Origin: Curvibacter microcysteis
GTDB taxonomy: Bacteria > Pseudomonadota > Gammaproteobacteria > Burkholderiales > Burkholderiaceae_C
Direction: 5' to 3' (one strand)
DNA: 64,000 nt
NCBI RefSeq assembly: GCF_028649435.1
Contig: NZ_JAQSIN010000002.1
Every line of letters begins with the position of its first letter. Positions within the stretch are counted from its first letter, which is position 1. Both the position numbers and the translations under genes were made by a program. This document shows, in pieces, positions 26,066 through 34,234 of this stretch. Below the pieces are notes generated by a model that did not search any database, was not told the DNA's origin, and worked only from the letters and a program-made list of their open reading frames with translations.

Positions 26066-26773
26066 TCAGCGGCTGGTGGCCGAGGCAGCAGCCGCCTGGG
26101 CACCCAGGTTGCGCTGCAAGATGTTCGAGAACTCTTCAATGAAGGTCTCTTGGTGGATGGCCACGCGGTCAATGTCGCGCGCAAATCGGTTGTAGGCGAC
26201 CACAGCGGGGATGGCCGAGAACAAGCCAATGGCCGTGGCCACCAGGGCCTCGGCGATGCCGGGTGCGACGGTGGCCAGCGTGACCTGCTGCAAGCCCGCC
26301 AGGCCCGTGAAGGCGTGCATGATGCCCCAGACCGTGCCAAACAGGCCCACGTAGGGGGAGACCGAACCCACCGAGGCCAGGAAGGACAGGTTGGACTCGA
26401 TCACGTCCATCTCGCGCTGGAAGCTGGCGCGCATGGCGCGGCGCGCGCCGTCCATGAGCGTGCCCGCGTCACTGATGCGGCGTTCGCGCAGCTTTTGGAA
26501 TTCGCGCATGCCACTGGCGAAGATGCGTTCCATCGGGCCCGATTGGCGGGCGTTTTGAGCCGCTGCGGCGAACAGGTCGTTCAGGCTGGTGCCGGACCAG
26601 AACTCGCGCTCGAAGTCCTCGTTGAGCGACTTCACCCGCTTGAGCGAAAACAGCTTGCGGAAGATGGCGGCCCAGCTGGCAATCGAGATGCCGACCAGCA
26701 GCAGCATGACCCCTTGGACCACCACGCTGGCGTGCAGCACCAGGTTGATGATGGACAGGTCTTGTGAGTTCAT
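26066..26773 (-). CDS. tolQ: TolQ protein (MotA/TolQ/ExbB family)
   Basis: 235 residues with three membrane helices (about 12-34, 133-155 and 170-192). The conserved SVSPYVGLFGTVWGIMHAF and TAIGLFSAIPAVVAYN segments form the proton channel. The start codon overlaps the ybgC stop by 4 bases (ATGA), implying coupled translation. Confidence 0.95.
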   Translation of the reverse strand: MNSQDLSIINLVLHASVVVQGVMLLLVGISIASWAAIFRKLFSLKRVKSLNEDFEREFWSGTSLNDLFAAAAQNARQSGPMERIFASGMREFQKLRERRISDAGTLMDGARRAMRASFQREMDVIESNLSFLASVGSVSPYVGLFGTVWGIMHAFTGLAGLQQVTLATVAPGIAEALVATAIGLFSAIPAVVAYNRFARDIDRVAIHQETFIEEFSNILQRNLGAQAAAASATSR

Positions 26774-27216
26774 GAAAGTGCTTCCAGGATGTTCGAGGGA
26801 ATGCGGGTCGGACGCAGGCTGGCCGCGTCAACCCAACCAATGCGGATCGTGCCTTCGCACAGAAGTTCCATGGGCTGGCCTTGGCCATCCAGCAGCCAGG
26901 CCTGCTGGGCGATCACCAGCGAGGCGCGGCCCCCGGTGTGCAGCGAGGCGCTGACCACGAGCTGGTCGTCCAGGCGGGCCGGGCGGTGGTAGCGGACGCT
27001 GGTCTCGCTGACCACGAACATGCCACCTGTGCTGTCGCGCAGCGCCTGCTGACCAATGCCCAGGCTGCGCAGCCACTCGGTGCGCGCCCGTTCAAAAAAC
27101 TTCAGGTAATTGGCATAGAAAACAATGCCGCCCGCATCGGTGTCCTCCCAGTACACGCGCACGGGGTGGCGGAAGGCGGCTGCGGCCAAGCTGGCCGGGC
27201 TGGGGGGCGGGCTCAT
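26770..27216 (-). CDS. ybgC: Tol-Pal-associated acyl-CoA thioesterase YbgC
   Basis: 148-residue hot-dog fold. VYWEDTDAGGIVFYANYLKFFERARTE holds the catalytic Asp of the 4-hydroxybenzoyl-CoA thioesterase family; the quoted run is known for this family and is abbreviated here to its key part DTDAGGIVFYANYL. The start at 27216 overlaps the stop of the aminotransferase gene by 4 bases, and its stop overlaps tolQ by 4 bases. This placement before tolQ is typical. Confidence 0.93.
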   Translation of the reverse strand: MSPPPSPASLAAAAFRHPVRVYWEDTDAGGIVFYANYLKFFERARTEWLRSLGIGQQALRDSTGGMFVVSETSVRYHRPARLDDQLVVSASLHTGGRASLVIAQQAWLLDGQGQPMELLCEGTIRIGWVDAASLRPTRIPSNILEALS

Positions 27217-28397
27217 CCGGCCAAGGCCTTCAAGCGGGCCACCGCTTCTTGCAGGTGGGCCATGGAGCTGGCCGTTGAAAAGCGCAGGAAGTCGGCTGTC
27301 TGGGCGGTACCAAAGTCGCGCCCCGGCGTGACCGCCAGATGGCTTTCCTTCATGAGGGTGTAGGCCAGGTCCCAGCTGCCTTGCACGCCCAGGCGAGCGC
27401 ACCACTCGCGGCAATCCGCCCAGGCATAGAAGGCGCCATCAGGCTGCACCGGCACGCTCAGGCCAAGTTGCTCCAGCGCCGGGATGAAGTAGTCACGGCG
27501 CGCCTTGAACTCGGAGCGGCGCTGTTCGTAAACGGCCAGGGAATCCGGTTCAAAGCAGGCCAGGGCGGCATGCTGGGCCACGGTGCTGGCGCAAATGAAC
27601 AGGTTTTGCGCCAGGCGCTCGACCACGGGCACCAAGGCGTCGGGCACCACCAGCCAGCCCAGGCGCCAGCCGGTCATGTTGAAGTACTTGCTGAAGCTGT
27701 TGATGCTGATGATCTGGTCGTCGATGGCCAGGCCGGTGTGGCCGTAGGTGTCGTCGTAGCTCAAGCCGAGGTAGATCTCATCGACCAGGGTGACGCCGTC
27801 GTGTGACTTCACCACCTCATGAATGCGGCGCAACTCGTCGGGGTGGATCGAGGTGCCGGTGGGGTTGGAGGGCGAGGCCAGCAGCACGCCGCGTGTGCGC
27901 GGCGTCCAGGCTTGGCTGACCTTGTCGGCGCTCAACTGGTAGCGCTCGTCCGCCGTGGTCGGGATCAGCACCGCATTGCCTTCGGCCGCACTCACAAAGT
28001 GCCGGTTGCAGGGGTAGCTGGGGTCGGGCATGAGCACCTCGTCACCCGCGTCGATCAAGGCGAGGCAGGCCAACTGCAAGGCGGCCGAGGCGCCTGCGGT
28101 GATCACGATGCGGCGCGCAGGCACATTCGCGCCAAAGCGCTCTGCATACCACTGGCTGATGCGTTCACGCAGCGGCTCCAGGCCAGTGGCCTGGGTGTAC
28201 TGCGTGGCTCCGTCACGGATGGCTTTGTGCGCCGCTTCCTGCACCGCTTCGGGGGCGGTGAAATCGGGCTCGCCGATGTTCAGGAAGATCATGGGTCGGC
28301 TGCTGTGCGCGACCTCACGGGCCAGTTGCGAGGCGGCCTTGGCCACCTCCATCACGTAAAAGGGCTCAATGCGCCCAGCGCGGGTGGAGATTTTCAT
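27213..28397 (-). CDS. PLP-dependent aminotransferase (class I/II)
   Basis: 394 residues. NIGEPDFTAPEAV is the N-terminal substrate arm, ITAGASAALQLA binds the PLP phosphate, and NSFSKYFNMTGWRLGW carries the Schiff-base Lys. C-terminal R of FLRFSTASSM binds the substrate carboxylate. It is in the aspartate/alanine aminotransferase group I; the amino-acid substrate cannot be fixed by reading. It lies 20 bases after nusB and overlaps ybgC, so it is part of the ribBX-tolA unit. Confidence 0.9.
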   Translation of the reverse strand: MKISTRAGRIEPFYVMEVAKAASQLAREVAHSSRPMIFLNIGEPDFTAPEAVQEAAHKAIRDGATQYTQATGLEPLRERISQWYAERFGANVPARRIVITAGASAALQLACLALIDAGDEVLMPDPSYPCNRHFVSAAEGNAVLIPTTADERYQLSADKVSQAWTPRTRGVLLASPSNPTGTSIHPDELRRIHEVVKSHDGVTLVDEIYLGLSYDDTYGHTGLAIDDQIISINSFSKYFNMTGWRLGWLVVPDALVPVVERLAQNLFICASTVAQHAALACFEPDSLAVYEQRRSEFKARRDYFIPALEQLGLSVPVQPDGAFYAWADCREWCARLGVQGSWDLAYTLMKESHLAVTPGRDFGTAQTADFLRFSTASSMAHLQEAVARLKALAG

Positions 28398-28417
28398 GCG
28401 TGCGGATCAGGCGCGGT

Positions 28418-29014
28418 TCAGGACGCGTCCGGGGTGTCGGTCGAAGCAGTGGGTGGGGTGTCGGTCACCGATGCTGCAGCTGTGGCTTTGGTGCCGGCTT
28501 GGCCTTTGTCGGCAGCGACTTCGTCGGCGCGCAATTGGGGTGCCAGGCCATTGAGCACGGCGTTCACGTATTTGTGACCATCGGTGCCGCCAAATTCTTT
28601 GGTCAGCTCAATGCATTCGTTGAGCACCACGCGCCAGGGCACGTCAGGGCAGAACTGCAGTTCGTAGACGCCAATCCACATCACCGCGTGCTCGATGGGC
28701 GAGATCTCGGCCAGCTTGCGGTCCAGCAGCGGGCTGATGCGCGCGTCCAGCTCTTCGCTGATCGAGACGCAGCCATGCAGCAAGGTGTTGTAGTGGGCGG
28801 CGTCGGCCTTGTGGAAGCCCGACAGGTCGCGCGTGAAGTGGTCGATCGCGGTGGCGTCGTTCTTGCCGACCAGGAACTGGTACAGCGCCTGCAGCGCGAA
28901 TTCGCGCGCACGGCTGCGGTCGGACTTGGACGCGGCCTTGCGGGCGCCGGTGCTCGTGGTGCCTTTGCGGGGCTGGCGCGGCGGGCGCGCGGAGGAGGGG
29001 GAGGTTTCGCTCAT
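28418..29014 (-). CDS. nusB: Transcription antitermination factor NusB
   Basis: 198 residues, longer than E. coli NusB (139). The N-terminal 30 residues and the C-terminal 30 are Ser/Thr/Ala-rich extensions of low complexity. The core has RSRAREFALQALYQFLVG and the C-terminal LPEFGGTDGHKYVNAVLNG-like segment, here TKEFGGTDGHKYVNAVLNG. NusB binds boxA RNA with NusE in rRNA antitermination. The start overlaps the ribH stop by 4 bases, the common ribH-nusB pairing. Confidence 0.93.
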   Translation of the reverse strand: MSETSPSSARPPRQPRKGTTSTGARKAASKSDRSRAREFALQALYQFLVGKNDATAIDHFTRDLSGFHKADAAHYNTLLHGCVSISEELDARISPLLDRKLAEISPIEHAVMWIGVYELQFCPDVPWRVVLNECIELTKEFGGTDGHKYVNAVLNGLAPQLRADEVAADKGQAGTKATAAASVTDTPPTASTDTPDAS

Positions 29015-29475
29015 GACAGGTCTTCCAGCAGGTTGGCCATCTCGACCGCCACACGGGCTGCGTCGCGGCCCTTGTCGGTCTGGCGGGCCACCGCCTGCTC
29101 GAGGTTTTCGGTGGTGATGATCGCGTTGGCGATCGGGATCTGGTAGTCGAGGGTCAGTCGGGTCACGCCTGCGCCGGACTCATTGGCCACCAGTTCAAAA
29201 TGGTAGGTTTCGCCGCGGATGATGCAGCCCAGCGCGATCAGCGCGTCGAACTCATCTTTTTCGGCCAGCGCTTGCAGGGCCACAGGCACTTCCAGGGCCC
29301 CGGGCACGAACACGTGCTGGATGTGCTTGTCCTGCACGCCCAATGCCAGCAACTCGGCCTTGCAAGCCTCGGCCAACGCGTTGGTGATGCTCTCATTGAA
29401 GCGAGCCTGCACGATGCCGATGTGGAGTTTGCGGCCATCCAATTTGTCGGAAGTGCCTTTTTCTGCGCCAAACAT
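29011..29475 (-). CDS. ribH: 6,7-dimethyl-8-ribityllumazine synthase
   Basis: 154 residues. VQARFNESITNAL, VPGALEVPVALQAL and LGCIIRGETYHFELV are the substrate-binding segments of lumazine synthase. It joins the RibA-pathway pyrimidine with 3,4-dihydroxy-2-butanone 4-phosphate. It is 5 bases after ribBX and overlaps nusB. Confidence 0.96.
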   Translation of the reverse strand: MFGAEKGTSDKLDGRKLHIGIVQARFNESITNALAEACKAELLALGVQDKHIQHVFVPGALEVPVALQALAEKDEFDALIALGCIIRGETYHFELVANESGAGVTRLTLDYQIPIANAIITTENLEQAVARQTDKGRDAARVAVEMANLLEDLS

Positions 29476-29480
29476 GAGTC

Positions 29481-30605
29481 TTACTCCTTGGTGAGGTAGC
29501 CGGTGATTTCGAGGCCGTAACCCGCCATGCTGGGCATGCGGCGGGGGTTGCCCATCAGGCGCATGCGGTGCACACCGCAGGCGCGCAGAATTTGCGCCCC
29601 GATGCCGTAGGTGCGCAAGTCCATGCGGCCCCGTTCAGGGGCTTGGGCGGCACGTGCTCGGCCTTCGAACTGGGCCAACAATTCGTCAGCGCCTTCGCCG
29701 CAGTTGAGTAGCACGGCCACGCCCTTGCCGCTGGCGGCGAAGTGGGCCAGGCTGGCGTCCAGGCCCCAGGAGTGCATGCTGCGGTTGACTTCCAACGCGT
29801 CCAGCACCGACAGCGGTTCGTGCACGCGGGCGTCCACCACTTCATCGGCTTGCCACTGGCCTTTGACCAAGGCGATGTGAACGCCCTGGCTGGGCTTGTC
29901 GCGGAAGGCGTGGGCCGTGAACTCGCCATAGGCGGTTTTGATGCTGCGGCTGCCCAGTTTTTCGACCAGCGACTCGGTGCGGCTGCGGTATTCGATCAGG
30001 TCGGCGATGGTGCCAATCTTCAGGTCATGCTCGGCGGCGAAGAGTTGCAGGTCCGGCAAGCGGGCCATGGTGCCGTCTTCGTTCATCACCTCGCAGATCA
30101 CCGAGGCGGGGCTGCAGCCGGCCATCGTGGCCAGGTCGCAACCGGCTTCGGTGTGGCCGGCGCGCATCAGCACGCCGCCTTCAACCGCTTGCAGCGGGAA
30201 GATGTGGCCAGGCTGCACCAGGTCGCTGGCTTGGGCATTGGGGGCCACGGCCGCTTGCACGGTGCGTGAGCGGTCAGCCGCCGAGATGCCGGTGGTCACG
30301 CCTTCAGCGGCCTCGATGGACACAGTGAAGGCCGTGGCGTGTTTGGCCCCGTTGTTGCTGACCATGGGCGGCAGGTTCAGGCGCTCGCACATCTCGCGCG
30401 ACAGCGTCAGGCAGATCAGGCCGCGGGCGTAGCGGGCCATGAAGTTGATGTACTCGGGCGTGACGTGGTCTGCAGCCAGCACCAGGTCGCCTTCGTTTTC
30501 ACGGTCTTCTTCGTCGACCAGAATGACCATGCGGCCGGCGCGCATGTCGGCCACGATGTCCTCGACCGGGGAAATGGCCACAGGCGTGATTTGTTTGCTA
30601 GTCAT
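29481..30605 (-). CDS. ribB: 3,4-dihydroxy-2-butanone 4-phosphate synthase with degenerate GTP cyclohydrolase II domain (RibBX type)
   Basis: 374 residues. The N-terminal 200 residues are RibB, with VDEEDRENEGDLV and RAGHTEAGCDLATMAG. The C-terminal 165 residues follow GTP cyclohydrolase II, but the zinc-binding stretch that normally has three cysteines reads ARVHEPLSVLDALEVNRSMH, with none. RibA activity is therefore unlikely. This matches the RibBX variant described as widespread in Proteobacteria, so a separate ribA should exist elsewhere. The start at 30605 gives MTSKQITPVAISPVEDI. I saw no FMN riboswitch upstream. Confidence 0.93.
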   Translation of the reverse strand: MTSKQITPVAISPVEDIVADMRAGRMVILVDEEDRENEGDLVLAADHVTPEYINFMARYARGLICLTLSREMCERLNLPPMVSNNGAKHATAFTVSIEAAEGVTTGISAADRSRTVQAAVAPNAQASDLVQPGHIFPLQAVEGGVLMRAGHTEAGCDLATMAGCSPASVICEVMNEDGTMARLPDLQLFAAEHDLKIGTIADLIEYRSRTESLVEKLGSRSIKTAYGEFTAHAFRDKPSQGVHIALVKGQWQADEVVDARVHEPLSVLDALEVNRSMHSWGLDASLAHFAASGKGVAVLLNCGEGADELLAQFEGRARAAQAPERGRMDLRTYGIGAQILRACGVHRMRLMGNPRRMPSMAGYGLEITGYLTKE

Positions 30606-30921
30606 GGTTCTTGGGTTGAATGCAGGTTCCACGGGTCGTCTTGCGGGCTGGTAGGCCTTAGCGAGGGGACGGGTGGTACATGGTTGGTTCCGCAGCAGAA
30701 TGCGCTTGGGCCAGGCCAAACCCGGCGGCGAGCCGGGGCTGGCGGTGGGCCGCCGTTCTTCAAGGGCCGGTTCAGCGGGCTGGGCCCGTCTGGGGACTGG
30801 CCTTCGACATCCCCCGATTATCGCCTCAAAGGTGGGTCGGGGTCTGCGTCCTGTGAGCTGGGAACCTGGCTTGAGCTCCAGGGGCCTCTTGCTTGAGGCG
30901 GCTCATGGGTTTCACGGGCGT
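30606..30921. other. Intergenic region upstream of ribBX
   Basis: No gene seen. It should hold the promoter of the ribBX-tolA unit. I looked on the minus strand for the RFN (FMN riboswitch) core and did not find it. Confidence 0.45.
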
Positions 30922-30945
30922 AAAAAAACCGGTCGGAGACCGGTT
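30922..30945 (-). terminator. Rho-independent terminator of the first Ala/Lys-rich gene
   Basis: On the minus strand AACCGGTC-TCC-GACCGGTT is followed by a T-run (plus-strand A at 30922-30928), 57 bases after the stop codon. Confidence 0.88.
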
Positions 30946-31001
30946 CGGTTGGCACGACCCAGCCCGTGGGCCTGGCGCGCCAGAGCAGTGCCATCAAGCG
31001 G

Positions 31002-31334
31002 TCATTGACCGTTTTTTTCAGCCTTGGCCGCAGCGGCACCTTCGGCCTTGCGTTTGGCTCGGGCGGCCTTGCGTTCTTCTTTGGTGGCCTTGGCGGAGGC
31101 TGCTGGCTTGTCGCCCCCTGCGGCCGCATCACCGTTTTCAGCCGCTTTGGACTCTTTGGCTGCAGCGGCACCGGCGGCCTTGCGGGCTTTGCGCGCTTCG
31201 GCTTTCTCAGCCGGCGTGGCAGTCGCCGAAGGCGCGGCTTTGGCACCAGCCGGATCGACTTCACCGGCGGCAAAAGCCTGGCCGGCGAGCAGTTGGGTCA
31301 ACAAAACACCCAGGGACAAAACGAGTTTTTTCAT
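31002..31334 (-). CDS. Small Ala/Lys-rich secreted protein, paralogue A
   Basis: 110 residues. The signal peptide MKKLVLSLGVLLTQLLAGQA is followed by AFAAG. The mature 85 residues are almost wholly Ala, Lys, Glu, Gly and Arg and end in ARAKRKAEGAAAAKAEKNGQ. It has no cysteine. TTGGAGAAACTC precedes the ATG and a strong terminator follows, so it is a monocistronic gene. It shares signal peptide and C-terminal RAKRKAEGAAAAKA with the protein encoded at 31695-32111. The function is not known; a basic, disordered or helical periplasmic protein is inferred. Confidence 0.75.
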   Translation of the reverse strand: MKKLVLSLGVLLTQLLAGQAFAAGEVDPAGAKAAPSATATPAEKAEARKARKAAGAAAAKESKAAENGDAAAGGDKPAASAKATKEERKAARAKRKAEGAAAAKAEKNGQ

Positions 31335-31615
31335 GAGTTTCTCCAATAAAACCAAGCCAGCGGATCGGTGATGTTGGGAGCACCAGACCCGCACGATGTG
31401 CTTGGGCAAGGCAGGAGTCCTCTCGGAGGAGAGCGGCTGGTGCGCGTTGCTCAGCCAGTCCACTCTAATGGATTGGGTGCCTCCAGATATCTTATTTTTT
31501 ACATTTGTTCGTACAGTGATTGAAAAAGGCCCAACTCGACGCGGACTTGATCAAGTGGCTTGACTTGGTCCTCTGTGGGCTGGGTCGATTCAGACCGGCC
31601 GCCATTCGTTGGCAT
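31335..31615. other. Intergenic region between the Ala/Lys-rich genes
   Basis: No gene seen. The stretch 31485-31530 is A+T-rich and is the likely promoter of paralogue A, on the minus strand. A small TCCTC-TCG-GAGGA hairpin lies at 31418-31430 in its leader. Confidence 0.4.
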
Positions 31616-31651
31616 GAAAAAAGCCCCGACGGCCTGGCGGCGGTCGGGGCT
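31616..31651 (-). terminator. Rho-independent terminator of the second Ala/Lys-rich gene
   Basis: On the minus strand AGCCCCGAC-N12-GTCGGGGCT followed by TTTTT, 43 bases after the stop codon. Confidence 0.88.
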
Positions 31652-31694
31652 CGCAGCGACCGCATGGACGGTCTTTATGTTGGATGCTGGTGAT

Positions 31695-32111
31695 TTACTT
31701 GTTCATCGGTTCAGCTTTGGCCGCCGCCTCGGCTTCGGCTCGGCGCTTGGCCCGCAGGGCATCTTGCTGCGCCTTGTTGCCTGAGTTGACCTGCAGTGCG
31801 CGGTCGTAGCCAGCCACATCAGCATTGCCACTTTCTGCCTTGGCCGAAGCCTTGGCGGCTGCAGCACCCTCGGCCTGGCGCTTAGCTCGAGCGGCATCCT
31901 TCTCAGCCTGGGTGGCGGGCTTGGCTTGCATCGCGCGGTCGTAGCCGTCGACGTTTGCGTTGCCGCTTTCAGCCTTGGCCGAGGCTTTGGCTGCATCAGC
32001 ACCAGCGGCCTTGCGAGCGGCAGCAGCGTCGCTGGCGGTGTCTGCAGCGAACGCATTCAGGGCGAACAGGGAGGCCAGAGAGAAGCCCAGGGACAGTGTC
32101 AGTTTTTTCAT
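31695..32111 (-). CDS. Small Ala/Lys-rich secreted repeat protein, paralogue B
   Basis: 138 residues. Signal peptide MKKLTLSLGFSLASLFALNA then FAAD. The mature part contains two tandem units of about 43 residues, each starting AKASAKAESGNA, then a V-x-GYDRA-x-Q segment and a basic DA-x-RAKR-x-AEGA segment. CTGGAGCTATCA precedes the ATG. It is a paralogue of the 31002-31334 gene and lies directly before it on the same strand, each with its own terminator. I do not recognise a function. The repeated GYDRA motif is the only non-low-complexity signature. Confidence 0.75.
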   Translation of the reverse strand: MKKLTLSLGFSLASLFALNAFAADTASDAAAARKAAGADAAKASAKAESGNANVDGYDRAMQAKPATQAEKDAARAKRQAEGAAAAKASAKAESGNADVAGYDRALQVNSGNKAQQDALRAKRRAEAEAAAKAEPMNK

Positions 32112-32333
32112 TGATAGCTCCAGTAGTGTCAAAGTTACGTTGTCACCGCCAGGGCCCCGGCGAGGAGGTCAAAGGTTTGAGCGCCATCGCCAAGGTTGCC
32201 TTCGTACCCAAAAAATCAATTGGGGTGCACAACGTCACGGACTGTAGGAGAATCAATTTCTCATTTTGATCAATTTGACCCTAAATGTTACAAACTCTGC
32301 CATATTGAATCGTTTGGATAATATTTTTGCGTT
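32112..32333. other. A+T-rich intergenic region downstream of ribE
   Basis: 222 bases, much richer in A+T than the genes, especially 32210-32333. It should contain the promoter for paralogue B on the minus strand. No terminator hairpin for ribE was recognised. Confidence 0.4.
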
Positions 32334-32957
32334 TCAATTACGTGGGGCTGTCATCATTCGTTCCACGTAACGCGCCACGGTATCAATTTCCAGGTTGATT
32401 GCGTCCCCGGTTTTGAGGTATTGCAGGGTGGTGTTTTCGACCGTGTGAGGGATCAGGTTGATGCTGATGTCCGTGCCTTGATCGGTATCGGTGACCCGAT
32501 TGACGGTCAGGCTCACCCCGTTCAAGGTGATCGAACCTTTGTAGGCCAGGAACCGGCCCAAGGCGCGCGGCGCCGTCACACACAACTCCCAGCTTTCGCC
32601 CACCTGCCCAAAGGACGCCACGGCGCCCAGGCCATCCACATGGCCCGAAACAATGTGCCCGCCCAGTCGGTCGTTGGCGCGCAGTGCTTTTTCCAGGTTG
32701 ACCGGGCCCGTGTGGGTCAAGCCAGAGGTCTTGTCCAGTGATTCGGCCGAGATGTCGATGGTGAACTGGCGTTGCGCGAGCTGCAGGCTGGTGACCGTCA
32801 TGCAGGCGCCGTTCAGCGCAATGCTGTCGCCCAGGCCGACATCGTCGAGGTAGCCCGCAGGGGCTTCGATCGTCAGGCGCTTGCCGTGTTGTTGGCTGGC
32901 GCCCAGGTCTTGCAAGGCCACGATGCGGCCGATGCCGGTGATGATTCCAGTGAACAT
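32334..32957 (-). CDS. ribE: Riboflavin synthase, alpha subunit
   Basis: 207 residues made of two homologous lumazine-binding barrels, the first starting MFTGIITGIGRIV and the second at about residue 98 (GGHIVSGHVDGLGAV). GACMTV and NGVSLTVN are the paired active-site strands. It dismutates two lumazines to riboflavin. It follows ribD by 70 bases. The start at 32957 is the family-typical one; 126 bases of further open frame upstream are not coding. Confidence 0.96.
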   Translation of the reverse strand: MFTGIITGIGRIVALQDLGASQQHGKRLTIEAPAGYLDDVGLGDSIALNGACMTVTSLQLAQRQFTIDISAESLDKTSGLTHTGPVNLEKALRANDRLGGHIVSGHVDGLGAVASFGQVGESWELCVTAPRALGRFLAYKGSITLNGVSLTVNRVTDTDQGTDISINLIPHTVENTTLQYLKTGDAINLEIDTVARYVERMMTAPRN

Positions 32958-33027
32958 GGTTGTTTCCGGTGAGCAGTGAAAAAGTGAAAAAGAAAGATCA
33001 AGCCCAAGCGGGCTGAGCCGCGAGCCG

Positions 33028-34122
33028 TCAGCGTTGAGGGGCCTTGCGAGCCCGCAAGCGCAGGTCAGGTCCCACGCGCTCAAGGTCGGTGAAGACCAGC
33101 GCGTGGGTCTGGTCCAAATCGGTTTGTTCGGGCAAGGTGGCCAGCGGTCGGCCTGGGCCCAGGACCTTGGGGGCCACGTACAGCAGCCATTCGTCGATCA
33201 GCCCTGCTTGCATCAGTGCGCCGTTCAGGATCGGCCCCCCTTCGACGTGCAGTTCGTTGACTTCTCGGCGGGCCAGTTCGGCCAACATCGCAGGCAAGTC
33301 CACTCGGCCGTCCGCGCTGGGCAGCACCAGGACTTCGGCCCCACGTTCAATGAAGGGTTGATGCCGTGCGGGATCGCTGACCGTGGTGGCGAACCACAGA
33401 GCGCGGGCTTGGCCGAACAGGCGGGCCGACAGCGGGGTTCGCAACTGGCTGTCCAGCACCACCAAATGAGGCTGGCGAGGCGTGGCGACGTCCCGGACAT
33501 TGAGCAAAGGGTCGTCGGCCAGCACGGTGCCCACACCGGTCAGGACCGCACAGGCCCGGGCGCGCCAGGCTTGGCCATCGGCCCGCGCCTCGGGCGACGT
33601 GATCCACTGGCTCTGGCCATTGTTCAGGGCGGTGCGTCCATCCAGCGAGCCCGCGATCTTGCTGCGCACCCAGGGGCGGCTTTCGCTCATGCGCGTGAGA
33701 AAACCGATGTTGAGTTCGCGCGCCTCATCGGCGCCGGGCCCTACCTCGACCTCGATGCCAGCCGCGCGCAGGCGGGCCAATCCCTGGCCGCTCACCAATG
33801 GATTGGGGTCCACCAGGGAGGCCACCACCTTGGCCACGCCGGCTTCAATCAACGCGTCGCAGCAAGGGCCCGTGCGCCCTTGGTGGGAGCAGGGCTCCAG
33901 CGTCACATAGGCCGTGGCGCCCCGGGTGCTATGGCCGCGTGCTTGGGCGTCGCGCAGCGCCATGACTTCGGCGTGAGGGCCTCCCCGCACTTGGGTGTGG
34001 CCACGTCCAATGACTTGGCCACCCGGAGCGATCAAGACCGCGCCCACGGCTGGGTTGGGAGGGCAGATCAGGCGGGCCTGATGGGCCAAGGCAAGCGCCT
34101 CTTGGATGGCGTGACGGGTCAT
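33028..34122 (-). CDS. ribD: Bifunctional diaminohydroxyphosphoribosylaminopyrimidine deaminase / reductase
   Basis: 364 residues. The N-terminal deaminase has zinc motifs GGPHAEVMAL and TLEPCSHQGRTGPCC. The C-terminal reductase has RPWVRSKIAGSLDGRTAL and HVEGGPILNGALMQAGLIDE. It catalyses the second and third steps of riboflavin synthesis. The ATG at 34122 is chosen; a TTG lies 9 bases earlier and neither has a strong ribosome site. It diverges from the minor-pilin operon. Confidence 0.95.
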   Translation of the reverse strand: MTRHAIQEALALAHQARLICPPNPAVGAVLIAPGGQVIGRGHTQVRGGPHAEVMALRDAQARGHSTRGATAYVTLEPCSHQGRTGPCCDALIEAGVAKVVASLVDPNPLVSGQGLARLRAAGIEVEVGPGADEARELNIGFLTRMSESRPWVRSKIAGSLDGRTALNNGQSQWITSPEARADGQAWRARACAVLTGVGTVLADDPLLNVRDVATPRQPHLVVLDSQLRTPLSARLFGQARALWFATTVSDPARHQPFIERGAEVLVLPSADGRVDLPAMLAELARREVNELHVEGGPILNGALMQAGLIDEWLLYVAPKVLGPGRPLATLPEQTDLDQTHALVFTDLERVGPDLRLRARKAPQR

Positions 34123-34234
34123 TGAAAACAAAGTGCAGACGAACGGCTGTGACGCGAGGCCGTCGATCCAGGGGACCTCGCCATCACTCGATTGGGCGCA
34201 AAGCTTGCCAGGGGCTCAGCGTAGCGTCTCCGCC

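Noticed and set aside
30606..30921. FMN riboswitch before ribBX
   Set aside because: The conserved RFN core segments were not found on the minus strand here, nor in the short gaps before ribE and ribD.
31002..32111. TolA or histone-like protein assignment for the Ala/Lys-rich genes
   Set aside because: Similarity is only compositional; both have signal peptides and no TonB-like or DNA-binding domain, and a real tolA lies at 24555-25592.
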